64,000 bases of DNA from Escallonia rubra (lineage: Eukaryota; Streptophyta; Magnoliopsida; Escalloniales; Escalloniaceae). Of the stretch, positions 21,838 to 33,500 are shown one piece after another. A program made the translations under genes and the position numbers. A model generated the notes under the pieces. The model had not been told where the DNA came from, made no database searches, and was given only the letters and a program-made list of their open reading frames with translations. The stretch covers positions 1 to 64,000 of the forward strand of contig JAVXUO010000092.1 in assembly GCA_033065855.1 (NCBI GenBank), in the 5' to 3' direction. How positions within the stretch are numbered: the stretch's first letter is position 1; each line of letters starts with the position of its first letter.

Positions 21838-23650
21838 CTAATCTGATGTAACATCTGAGTCCCTAAGCAATTCAAATGATGGCTGACTCCACTTGTAACA
21901 TCCCTGGCTCATACTCGAAGGCTGGCCCCAAACATCACCCATTTCCTTCCCCGAGGGATCACCCATTCTCTCGGTCACACCCGAAGGTTGCCCCAAGGAA
22001 AAACCCATTCCTGGGCTCATGCCCGAAGGTTGTCCCCTATAGCCTCTCACAAAATCCCCGCAGCTATGCTCCAAGATCTCAGCCTGGGAGCGAAGATCCG
22101 CTGTAATGGCATCTAGAAGATCCTTTCGCTTATTCAGTCTCTGGAAGAAGAGCGAGGCATTAACCCACATCAAGTTAGATCATTAGTAAATTTAAACACT
22201 ACATGAAATTAAATAGGAAAGTTACGTGATCGAATGCTACATGAAAGTAAATAGGAAACTTACGAGCTCAAATGCTCTCCGCTGATCAGTTACACCCCTA
22301 GGCTGGTATTTCTTGCCTATTGGCCACTGCACTGGGTGTACTCTCCTCCGAGTGATGTTGTAGCACCACCCCAGATATTGCTCGATGTTGATCATAGGGT
22401 TGGGTTCCGACACAATAGCTTCCAACGTGTTCTGCCAGGATTCCCACAGTCCAATCTCGCCAACGCATAACTCGAGGGCATCCACATGCCCTAACATTGG
22501 GACATTCGGTGGGTCCTATTAGGTCTCATGTCTGGGGCATCCGCTGGCAACCCCTGCAGGCACTCCAACTGTCACATCACACTATTCGGTAGTTGTCACT
22601 CCTTAATCTCTCAATGGATCAATGGAGTTCGATATAACCCAGAGAGTGTTAAAATGAACGATTCTTGCACCCGGGACTTCAAATTCTGATACGACACACA
22701 ACATATTTGCCCCGGGGACAGTGCGTCAAATTCCCCCTTATAGAAGACAATGTTGTGATGGGAATCATCTCTCCTCGAGTAGTGGCTCTCCCTTTGACTG
22801 TACTCCCAAGTGCATAATCGATGCCAGATTTTTTGGGTTCCGGGCCAAGGTTGGGTTTTCCTACCACTAAAGTGTTCATAAGACCATGCCTGATAACAAA
22901 GACAAACAGGTGAAGTATGGTCAAAATTTCTTGTGCAGTGACTGATAAAAATGATCAAAAAAGAAACTAACAGGGGCGATACGATATGCCTGCAACAATG
23001 AGAGATTTGCACATATAGCTTTGTAGTCGGGCCTCGTTGCCTTGTGCAGAGCGCGATACAAGTATGCAAGCTCCACCTCAAGCATACTCACCAACTCTTG
23101 CAAGTTATCCAACATAGTTAAATACTTCGGGTGGAATGTGTTCTTCGTCATTGTTGGGAATATAATGGCCCCAATCACCCACAACAGGAAAGCCTTTGTG
23201 TGCAAAACCAGCATCCCTTCAGTGAAGTCGTATGGTAAAGCCTTGCACTAATCTGCCAACCTTCTCAACTTTATTCCACTGTGCCTAAACTGGTCCTCGA
23301 GTACCGAACCAAAGAAGTCCCTAGCAAATCTCTTATTTTTTGCTCCAATCTTACCAGAAATAATTGGCCGTCCCGTCACGGGTAACCCCAAGATGTACCC
23401 TACATCTTCTAAAGTTACTGTCATCTCTCCAATAGGGAAGTGAAACATAATCGTTTCACTTCTACATCGTTCAAAAGGGGCACATATTAAGATCCGGTCA
23501 TGTTCAGGAAAAATATTTCCATAGGTAAAAATCCCAAACCTCATTCCAGACAATAATTTTTTCTGAAGTGGGTGTAACCTCCACTCTCCAATAGTATCGG
23601 GTACTTTTACTGTATTAAGTGTACCTCTTTCCCATGAATTAACAAAGCCT
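21838..23650 (-). pseudogene. Plant mobile domain (PMD, MAIN/MAIL-like) protein gene, decayed
   Basis: Successive minus-strand exon-like blocks match the plant mobile domain ('aminotransferase-like') layout. About 23640-23248: WERGTLNTVKVPDTIGEWRL, FHFPIGEMTVTLEDVGYILG and LPVTGRP. 23214-22990: LLWVIGAIIFPTMTKNTFHP, LVSMLEVELAYLYRALHKAT and ANLSLLQ. About 22895-22650: AWSYEHF onward. 22497-22265: QYLGWCYNITRRRVHP. 22173-21838: a Pro/Gly/Ser-rich tail after RLNKRKDLLDAITADLRSQA. PMD proteins occur both as host silencing/genome-stability factors and inside Gypsy and MULE transposons; next to an LTR and among gag remnants, a transposon origin is likelier. Stops and frame changes between blocks, plus a mutated splice acceptor near 22165, indicate loss of function. 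Confidence 0.75.
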
Positions 23651-23659
23651 ATTTAAGCA

Positions 23660-24199
23660 AGATATACAATATTCATGATTGAAATTAAATAGATGATTAA
23701 AAAAATTAGTATCTTACTTGTCCGTTCCAAATTGATGTACTAATATGGTTTGCTTGGTCATATAAGACAGAGGAATCTTCGGGTCCAGGGTTAACGGCAA
23801 TTTTTGGGATTGAAATTATGCAAATACATCAAGTTCGGTAATTTCTATCAAATGTTGACAAATCTAGCATTGCCAACACTAGCACATATATAATACGTCA
23901 TCTATAAACATCACAACTATTAATACATTACATATCATCAAAATCATGCGCAATACTCACGCACTCAAGATTATACACAAATAAAGCTTTGGTTTGTGAA
24001 CTTACGTGATTAATTGTATGATTTAAAAAATTATTTGGAAGATTCAAGGGCTTGAGGACACATAAATCACATATCTACTTGCTAGCGCCAGCTAAGAAGA
24101 TAGTGAGCAAGGAAGAAGACTTGCGAAATCAAGGGTCCACTGTATATATATATACATATACAGACACACACACACACACACACTACATTATGTAGCAGA
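23660..24199. other. AT-rich spacer with (TA)n/(CA)n microsatellite
   Basis: No coding signal. A tatatatata run is followed by a CA dinucleotide run at 24164-24183. It separates the minus-strand PMD pseudogene from the plus-strand gag remnants. Confidence 0.6.
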
Positions 24200-25030
24200 A
24201 CTTTTTTTTTTTATAAAAAAGGTAACAAGCATCGGGTCCACTTTATGGCATCGGGACCAATCTGAAGAATTCTTTCAGATCCCAATGGCTGAAGATTATC
24301 CTCAAATTCACAACCTTGCCTGAAACCTCAGAGATATGTAGAAAGGTTTCGAGGAAGGTCTTACTGCCTTGATTGCACTGGAGGCAAAAAGAGCTATGGA
24401 GTTAGAATTGATCAAAGAGGACCGCATCGAGCAGAGAAGATACGTCCATACCAGATTCACGGAGTTGATAGATTCTCTCACTGAAATAAAAGATGCCATC
24501 AACAAAGGAACAATAATGAAGGATGTAAAGCCAATACACAAGACCGGTCGAAAGAATCCTCATGCTCAAACTAGGATGTTTACAGACAATAATATGGTTA
24601 GCTTTCGAGAGGTGGTTTCATGGGAGCCGACTATCACTAGGCAAAAGTTCTCCAATTTACATGCCTGTATAGCTAAAGTGTTTGAACAGCTGTTCAGTAG
24701 AGATATAATTGCCAAGTTACCCCCTCCACTACACTAAAAATGCTTGAAATGCAAGCTCGCTGTGAATATCACCAAGCATTTGGACACCAATCGAGAAATG
24801 TATCGCCTTGAGGCACACTATTTAAGATCTCATTGACAATGGTTTGATCAACCCTCCTGTCGAGTCTAACGTGAAAGAAGAACTTCTACCAGTATATCAG
24901 GCAAGTGGGGGTGAGACATCTCTTCAGACACTAGATATCCTTACGTCTGACCAGGAAAAGGATATCGTATATTCAGCTTGAGGAAAGGCCTATAGTCAAA
25001 AGTTCTCCCGATGTCGAGCTGAGTACGATG
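24200..25030 (+). pseudogene. Gypsy gag remnant, copy 1
   Basis: Starts with ggtaacaagc at about 24222. Open frame 24369-24737 (ALEAKRAMELELIKEDRIEQ ... KVFEQLFSRDIIAKLPPPLH) is followed by interrupted frames with NITKHLDTNREMYRLEAHYL and NGLINPPVES.VKEELLPVYQ. This resembles the C-terminal gag/linker part of Tat-type Gypsy polyproteins. Several stops. It is followed by a second related block that again starts with ggtaacaagc, so this is a tandem or successive duplicate, not one continuous ORF. Confidence 0.5.
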
Positions 25031-25059
25031 CCGAGCTGGAACCTTAGTTTAGTTTTATC

Positions 25060-26600
25060 TTAATTGATTTTCCTAGCACTTCCTAGATGATCTTTTTGGG
25101 ATTTGTTTTGACTGGTAATATAGTCATTGTTTTTACTTAGTCTGATGTGATTGATAAAAAATGAAAAAAATAAATAAAAGGCAAAAAAGAAAAGAAATGG
25201 AATATTAAAAATTTTGAAAAAGCCCAAAATATTTTCTTTTGGAAGGTAACAAGCTCTGGCATCAGTACGAAGCGTTGGTATTGGGATACGTCTGGAAAAC
25301 TTAACGAATTCCAATGTTTAAAGGATTTCGTCAGTCTAGTGATCTCGTCCAAAACCTAGGTGATATATAAAAGTATCTTCAAGCTAACGTCACTACTCTA
25401 GGAGCTCAACATACCAAAATTGCCTAGAATGTAGGATTACTCAAGGAGAAAAGCAAGACAAAGAATCTGGAGAGGAACAAAATATTGAAGAGAAAAAAGG
25501 GAAGAAAAAGGCAAAGCCTGAACTCGAAACTGATTGGCAATACGAATCTAATGATGAAGGAGAGACTACTGCCCCTGAATGAAAGGAAAAGCTGTCAACG
25601 CTTGAGTCCCACATTGCTAAGATGAGAATGACCAATGACCCAATAGACCCTAGTACCCTTATTGTGAGCCGGGAGGATAAGCTCCCTCTGAAGTTTAAAA
25701 TGCCGAATATGGACAAATTTGGTGGGACAAGATCCATAAATCCATGTGAAGAGGTATATGCATGCATTAGCTACTCGTGGAGTTAACTAGAACCAATTGA
25801 TTTAGCTTTTTTGTCGGACCTTGACCTGAGCTGATACTCGATGGTTTCTCACCCACAACGATTCAAGAGTGCAAACATGGGATGATGTGGTAAGAGAATT
25901 TTGCAATCAGTAACAGTACAATGTTGATTTGGATATTACTCGAAGAGACTTGGAGACTACCAAACAGAAGCCTAAAGTGCCAGTCTCGACCTTTATGATG
26001 CGATGGAGAAATAAGGTTGCTTAAATGGTTAACCACCCATCGAAAGTAGAATAGGTTAACATGATAAAAATAACTTGCTACCATTGTTTCATGAGTATCT
26101 TTTTGGGCACTATCACTTTTCCTTCAAAACAGTAATGGGATCCCTCATACAATTGAAAATGCTATCAATAAGGGAGTCATACCTCGAGAAACTAAGCCGA
26201 TGCGATACCAGGTCGGTGGGAGGAAAACCAATGCTCTGTCAAAGCATAATAAAAACAACGTCACAAGTGTGAGGTCTCAACACGTAGTGTCAGGGAAGGC
26301 CGCTCTCAACCACGAAGAAGGTTCACACGTTTAAAGGCCATGCTGACAAAGTTCTTTGAACAATTGCTACAAGGGGGTCTAATTGCCTAGTTTTCAGCTA
26401 CTCGTGCATTGGTTATTTACCCGAAGGATATGATTCCCAGACTCATTGTGCTTATCATCAAGTAGTCGGTCATCATACGAAAAAGTGCCTAGCCCTCCAT
26501 CATGCCACCAAGATTTGATTGTTAAAGATGAAGTAACCCTTCTGCCTGACCCAATATGAAGACATAATCTCTGTCCGCACACCAAGTGAGCATAAGTGAG
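25060..26600 (+). pseudogene. Gypsy gag remnant, copy 2 (capsid core)
   Basis: After ggtaacaagc at about 25244, the plus strand reads EKSKTKNLERNKILKRKKGK, then MRMTNDPIDPSTLIVSREDK, KFKMPNMDKFGGTRSINPCE, a WFLT-like segment, VTVQC.FGYYSKRLGDYQTE and a LLPLFHEYLFGHYHFSFKTV-like block. This is the gag core order (K.KMP..DKFDGT.DP; NQYQYN.D.TRRDLE; YHEYLF.HYHPSF) of Tat-type Gypsy elements. At least six stops or frameshifts. No protease or pol follows; instead tandem arrays begin at about 26985. Confidence 0.65.
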
Positions 26601-26984
26601 GCACCTCCCCCAGTGTTGGATCTTTCCATGCTCAATTAAAGGATAATAATGTTAGCCAAATCATCCCAGCAAGAGATAATGGTTGTCCTTGTTTGGCCAT
26701 TCCATTGAAGAAATTCCTTCTGCATGCATTTTGTCCAGTGATTCCCCTATCCTGATAGTCACGGTCTGTGTCTTTGTCTCGTCTAAGTTCATGTCTTAAG
26801 AGTAATTTCTTGACCTTAGTCTTCAAAAAGTTTTTTTCAAAGAAAATTATAATTATTTATAAAAATAAATATTTTTTTTTTATTTTTGCTGTGTTTTGCA
26901 GTCGCACTCATATCCTTCTTGGCTTTAGGATAGAGTCAAAGTATCTCTCCAGCCCTTCACCTATCATTTTCTCCAGATCCGTTT

Positions 26985-27965
26985 GAACTATATTCGGCTT
27001 GATCCCTTCCAGATGAAGGTATGTAGGGAACCTTCATATGGTGCAGCCATTTTCTAATTTTGGTCTATTCATGTTGCTACGAGGGAGTCATGTACATTTC
27101 TAGTTTTTCGATACAGTTCGACGTCCGGGTATTTGACTCTCATTTTAGGTCACTACGTGAAAATTACGTACATTCTTCTTTTCCGATCTAGTTCAAACTA
27201 CATTAGCTTGATCCTTTTGAATGAGTGTATGTAGGTAACCTTCGTAGGGTGCATCCATCTTCTAGTCAAGATCTATGTCCAATGGTGTAATCCTCAGTTC
27301 AGGTCAGTACGTAGAAGTCACGTACATCCTTCATCTTTCAGCCGAATTTTAAGTCTGAGGGTATTAGCCCTCAATTTAGGTTAGTAAATGAAAATTACAT
27401 ACAGTCTTCTTCCCAGATCTAGTTTGAACTACATTTGGCTTGATCCCTTCTGGATAAGGGTATGTAGGCAACCTTCGTAAGTACTGGATCCATGTCAATG
27501 GTCGAGAGTATTAACCTTCACTGTAGGATTAGTACCGAAGATCACGTGTGTCTGTCTTTCTGATTCCAATCTCAAAATCCAAGCCCATCCATAACTACTA
27601 GTAGACATTCAGGTTGGCAAGCGAATGCTGCGTACCTTCCTTTGTCTTGTCCTTTGTTCAGTCTTGATCCTAATCTTTGTCTGCATCCGTATTCTAGGGT
27701 TGAAAGCCTTAGTCTATGTCGGCACGCAGATCACACACTTTTCTCTATCCAGTCCTGGTCCAATATCAGTCCCAATACTATTCCAGATCATGTTAAATTG
27801 TGAAAATCCTCAATCTAGGTTGACACGCAGATATCGCGTACCTTTCTCTATCCAATCCCCGTCCAGTTCCAGTCACGGTCTCATACTGGATCCATGTATG
27901 AGGGTATTCAACCCTCAATTTAGGTCAGTATATGTAAATCACATACAGTCCCAGTCTCTGCCCTA
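26985..27965 (+). repeat. ~210-235-bp repeats with 'gcttgatcc...tatgtagg' core, three copies
   Basis: Copies at about 26986, 27190 and 27425 share a core of the form gaactacattnggcttgatc, a short variable part, then gggtatgtaggcaaccttcg. Between them are tttaggtcagtacgtgaaaa-type blocks, which recur down to about 27960 (also as tatccgagtcc / acgcagatcac variants). I recall such 'gtangtaggcaacct' words in the non-coding parts of Tat-type Gypsy elements. Confidence 0.6.
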
Positions 27966-28029
27966 ATCTATGCTCGAAGGTTGGCATGAGGATACCGTGT
28001 ACTAGCCTCAATCCAGCCGTTAGTGTGTC

Positions 28030-29050
28030 TAGATGACTAATCGTCGTTACTATTGGCTCCGACTTCTAGATATACATTTCTCTTTATTCGCCTAAGGGAC
28101 TAATTGTTGTTACTACTGGCTCCGGCTCTTGGGCAGTGAGTTTTTCAAGCTACATTTCTGGTCCCAGTCCCAATTTTTTTGTATCCCAAGACGACCAACC
28201 ATCATTACTGATGGCCCCGGCTTCTAGGGATGCGCCTTAAGGCTAAGCGATCAATTTTGTCGCTGTTGGCTCTGACTCTTAGTCATAAGCTTTCAATGTG
28301 TCTCAACAACTAATCTTCGTTACTATTGGCTCCAGCTTCTTGATACACTTTTCTCCTCATTTGCTGAAGCGACCAATTGCTGTTACTATTGGTTCCAACT
28401 CTTAGGTAGTGAGTTTTTCCAGTTCCTGTTCCAGTTTTTAGTGTACCTAAATGACCAATCATCGTTACCATTGGCTTCAGCTTCTAGGGATGCACCTTAA
28501 GGCTAAGAGAACAATCGTCATTGCTATTGGCTCTGCCTCTTAGTCATAAGCCTTTAGTGTGTCTAGATGACCAATTATTGTTACCGTTGACTCTGGCTTC
28601 TAGATATGTTTTCCTATATTTCTAGACCATCAATCATCGTTACTATTGGTTCTGGCTTCTAATGGTACGTTCTTATGGCTAAGAGACTAATCATCGTTAC
28701 TATTGGCTTTGACTCTTAGTCATAAGCCTTCAATGTGTCCAGAAAACCAATCATCGTTACTATTGGCTCCAGCTCTAGATATGCTTCGCCTAAGCGACCA
28801 ATTGTTGTCACTATTGGCTCCGGCTCCTAGGCAGTGAGTTTTTCAAGCTCCAGTTCTAGTTCTAGCTCCAGTATTCGGTATCCCTGGACGATCGATTGTC
28901 GTTACCATTAGCTCCACTTGCTAGGGATACACCATTTGTCTGGCGACCAATCCTTGTTACAATTGGCTCTGGCACTAGACAAGGTTCGACTTCACTTTCC
29001 TTTGTAACGATGTTCGACGACCAATTGTTGTTATTATTGGCTACGGCTTC
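28030..29050 (+). repeat. About 16 copies of a ~28-bp core (gaccaat...attggctccggc)
   Basis: Cores at about 28036, 28090, 28184, 28250, 28305, 28370, 28450, 28508, 28570, 28628, 28685, 28745, 28796, 28889, 28944 and 29020, in consensus gaccaatcatcgttactatt followed by ggctccggc. Each has CCAAT and ATTGG arms about 10 bases apart. Spacing is 50-95 bp. Linkers alternate between a ctagggatgcgccttaaggc type and a cttagtcataagccttt type. The array stops about 200 bp before the LTR at 29257. Confidence 0.85.
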
Positions 29051-29256
29051 GAACAATATCCCCCCTTCCGAACTACGTTGCTCTAATTCATTTTTTAATG
29101 ATACTTTGAAAAACTTACAAAGGTCCGACCTTATATCTGTGTGAGTCTTTGAGTCGGTTTCAAGTCTTGTGGTCTTTTTTGTGTTTCTACTACAAAAATG
29201 TGTCGTCCTTTTACGGTGACGTTCACCCGCAAGTGAGCTCCCTCACTGAAGGGCTC

Positions 29257-30450
29257 TGTAGACAACCTATTTTTGTAGTCTTTTTATTTATTAAATGATT
29301 GTTGAACTTTATTGTTAATTAGGTTTATTATTATTCTTATAGGCTTAGACCTAATAATATAATGGGCCTAATATGTTTACTTAAGTCCAATAAGGTGTCC
29401 AGTCCAATCCAGTTTGAGTTCAGTTCAGTCCAATTGTTCAGTCCAATAGAGTCTAGTTAGAGTCTAATGTAGTTGGTTAAACCAGTCCAGTTAGTTAGGT
29501 TTAACCCAAGTAATGTTAAGGGATTGTGATTGGTTAGATGACTTGCAATTGTCTTTTGATTTATCCTTAACATATGTGATTAATCCTTAGTTTATATGAG
29601 ATATGGAGATAATTCCCGAATTTGGTTCACCCCATCAGATTATATTAGAGATAATTACTAAAATAGGGACATAATATCTCGAAATTTAGAAAAAAAATTT
29701 GGGGTGAATCACCCGGTTCGTTGACCTTTTTTTTGAGTTTTGGATTTTCATCAAATATTCAGCTATATCACCAGATCACAGACTAAGATAGTCATCCTTA
29801 TCATTTTTGGTACCCAGACTTTTATAAATAGGGTCTTTGTGGTACATTTTCAAGAACAAACTTTTTCTCCCTAGAACTTTTATACCATTTTTCTCTTAAA
29901 AGTGGTAGATCTAGTCTTGAATCACTTGTATCGTGGATCCGTCTCAAAGCATTCTCGAGTCTAGGCAAGCGCATTATCGAGGTATATCTACTACTTTCTA
30001 GACTAGTTTAAATTATAATAGTCTAGAGTGCTTTCCTCCCTGCGATCATATTTTCATTTCAAAAAGTCTAGAAAGAGTCTTTTTCGTTTCTCCGTCTAAG
30101 TCTAAGATTGAAATGTAGATCGTCTCCCACATGATCAGAGACGAACTACGGTGATTTTGATTCCGGTTTGTTCGACCAGATACATAGGCAATTCGACTTC
30201 TGATGTCGAGTTCAAGCTAAAATTATTAAAATAAACATAGGGTTAGTGTTATCGCATATTTTACATGTTATGTGTTTTAAAGGTCAAAAATCAGTAGAAA
30301 TGAAGTAGAGATTGAAAGGGTGTAGTGGTTGCCTAACATCTTCTCGTTGCATACCTTAGTCCCGAGGTCTCTGTTTTCAATAGATTAGTTGTCCTTCGGA
30401 CATTTTTAGAGTCATTTCTAGGGTTTTTATTATTTTTCCTTTTGTTTACA
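29257..30450 (+). repeat. LTR of a Tat-like Gypsy element, plus orientation
   Basis: Starts TGTAGACAACCT and ends GTTTACA. TATA box TATAAATA near 29823, about 560 bp into the LTR. Followed by TTAAATAAGATGGCGACTCC, where TGGCGACTCC is a primer-binding-site form known from plant Gypsy elements. It aligns inverted with 20163-21401. It lies 3' of the gag remnants and tandem arrays, as a 3' LTR would, yet carries a primer binding site on its right like a 5' LTR. It may be an LTR shared by two fused elements or a 5' LTR truncated by the LINE at 30535. Confidence 0.75.
29822..29829 (+). promoter_or_regulatory. LTR TATA box
   Basis: TATAAATA in the plus-strand LTR. The equivalent TATA box is conserved in the inverted partner near 20855. 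Confidence 0.5.
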
Positions 30451-30534
30451 TTAAATAAGATGGCGACTCCCAATTTAAAATTTGGAGATTTTTTCGATAG
30501 TTCGCTGCACCAGCAAATACTGTTACTCAATCAG

Positions 30535-33500
30535 ATATTCATATTAGTATTGAAAACTCTTTTGGAGTACTGGTAGAAGAGGTAGAGGAAGGAGAAATAC
30601 CCTGGGAGAGTTTCTCTGTAAATGGTAAACAGCAGAGACCCATCCAAAGTTTAGACGACCTTCATATATCTAAAAAACCAAGGTATGGCCATACCTCACT
30701 CAGTACGGGACATGGACATGAAGGATAGTCCCACTGTCATTGAGGATGAGTTTCTCAAATTCATTCAAAATCACAGGAGCTAATTTATGCACCAAAAAAA
30801 AAAAAAAAGGAAAAAGAAAGGTAAACAACCTGTGATTAGTGGCAAAAGGGAGCTTAGATCCTCCCATAAGGTAAATATCTTAACTCTGTAAGTTATCCAT
30901 GGTAGCTACATTAGTTTGAAATTCTAGAGGGTCACGTACTATGGAGAAAATAGCATATATGAAGACTTTAGTGAAGCAAAAAAAAAAAAAAACAGTTCTG
31001 ATGGTTATTTTGGAACCTAAACAGTAGGAGATAAGCTCCCAAAGCTGGCAAAACAGTAGAAAATCAAGCAAAATCTACATTACACTCATATAAATAACCA
31101 TATATGGTTTATGTGGAATGCAAGTCTATATATCATCTGATTGAACCAGAAGCTCAATATATCACTGTGAGGATTCATATGAGACAAATACAAAAATCCT
31201 GTTTGTTTACTGCTATATATGCTCAGTGTGAAAGATTGGATATACTTCCTTTATGGAGTTCTTTAGCTAACTATGCAGCATCAAAATAAGAAGCTTGGCC
31301 GTTATCTGGGGATTTTAATGTGATTTTAATAGTTCTGAGAAACTGGGAGGTAGTAAAGTGGATTTACAAGCTCTAAATGAATTCAACAACTTTATGGTGC
31401 AAGGTGGTCTGTCTGAGCCTCAATTTAGTGGAAATTCTTTGGCATCGGTTAATAATAGACAGGCTAACTCAAGAATCTGGTGCAGACTTGATAGAACCCT
31501 TATCAATGTCCTTTTCCTTCACAACATGCCTTCAATCACTATTTCCTGTCTAGCTAGACATGCCTCTGATCATAGCCCCATGCTCATCTCTGTTCAAGAC
31601 AAAGTCTCAAAGATCACACCGTTTAAATTCATGGGAATGTAGACACTAAACTTAGATCATAACCACATTATAGCACAGTCCTAGAATGAGCAGCTGGTGG
31701 CAATTCCCCTTATGGCATTCAGTCTTAAGTTTAAATGTCTAGTTGCCAAGTTATTTGTTTGGAATAAGCAACACTTTGGTAACATATTCCAATAGATAGC
31801 TCAATTTCAATCTGAAGTCTCCAATATGAATAAGATCTGCAATTGCAGTGGTCTGTTGAATCTTATCATAAGTCAGAATTGGTAGGAGGGAACTCACAGT
31901 GGTCTGCTTAAAGAGGAGCTATTGGCCAGAGAGAAGTCAAGGCAGCATTAGTTAAAAGAAGGTGACATGAATACCTCATTTATCCATGCCTGTATAAAGG
32001 AGAGAGCTATGTCATCCATATTTAAGCTAAAACTGCCTGATGGATCGTTAACTATTGACTCAAGTTTGATTGGTCCAGATGCATTGGCTTTCTTTCAGAC
32101 TCTTTTTACTGCTCCATCTCACAGACAACACCGTGATCTCTATGTTATTCCATCCATAATCAGATAATTACTCTCTCTGTGCTATTCCTACCGAAGCAAA
32201 GTATGGACTGTGATGAAAGTTTTGAATCCTAATAGTCCACCTAGAATAGATGGATTCACTTGGATACTTCTTTGTTCATGCCTGAGATATTATTAAAGCT
32301 GATCTCTTGTTAGCTATACAAGACTATTTCATGGGTACCTCCACGTCTAAGAGATTGGCTTCTACCCTTCTAATTTTGTTGCCGAAAGTGAAAAATCCTA
32401 ATACTGTTTCTGACTTAAGGCCTATCAGTCTCTGTTCCTCTGTGTCTAAAGTCATATTTAAGATCTTGAATGACAGACTATCATCTTTTTTACCACATCT
32501 TATCTCTGAGGAACAGTCTAGTTTTGTTAAAGGTAGAAGCATTCATGAGAACATATCCCTGGAACAGGAATTAGTCCCTTTTATGAATACGAAAATAGTT
32601 GGAGGAAATTTAATCTCAAAAATTGATGTCTAAGGCTTATGACATAGTGGACTGTGGCTTTTTACTGCAAGCTCTTAGATATTTTGGATTCAATGTGCAA
32701 TGTTGTGATCTGATTTATAAACATATCTCCAATTATTGGTATACTATATCCCTAAATGGTGCTAATCATGGTTTTTTCAAGTCCTCCAGGGGTATGGGGC
32801 AAGGGGATCCTCTATCTCCCAGTATTTTCATCCTAGTCCAAGCAGTGTTACTAGAAACTTGAAAGCAAGATTGAGGCAAGGGGTAATTGCACAATATGTT
32901 GTTTCCAGATCTCCTTTACAAGTGTCAAGTCTCCTGTTTGCAGATGATTTACTACGGGAATTAAGAGATCTTTAACAAATCTCTCAGCACTGCTGAAATC
33001 TTATGAACTGGCAAGTGGTCAAGTGGAAATTATGGAAAAGTGCTTTCATAGTCCCTAGGCAGCGAGTAGAAAGAAGCTTATACACAAAAGGATAGGCTTT
33101 ACTTATCAAGCTTTGCCAGTTAAGTACCTAGGTTACCTATTGTTCAAAGGCAGACAACAAATTGATCATTTTCCTGGATTACTTGACAAAATTAGAGGTA
33201 AATCAAAGGGTTGGAAAGCAAGATTTCTGTCTGTAGGAGGTAAGATGACTTGAATCAAGAGTATGCTCACATCTATCCCACTGCACACTTTAGTAGGAAG
33301 GGCATTACCTAAGATTGTTTTAAATGCAATTCAAAAGATTATAGCTAATTTATTCGGAAGTTTAATGGGTGAAAACAAGTTTCACTGGATTGGTTGGCTT
33401 GAGATCTACAAACCTGTTCAAGAAGGTGATGTAGAGGTTCCTGATCTGCTGCAGGTTATGAAGAAAATGCATGCTAAAATGGCATGGAATTATCTATTAG

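Noticed and set aside
22611..23081. Single long minus-strand ORF of 156 codons as a gene
   Set aside because: Only the segment from QAWSYEHF onward matches the PMD; the earlier part is read through an intron.
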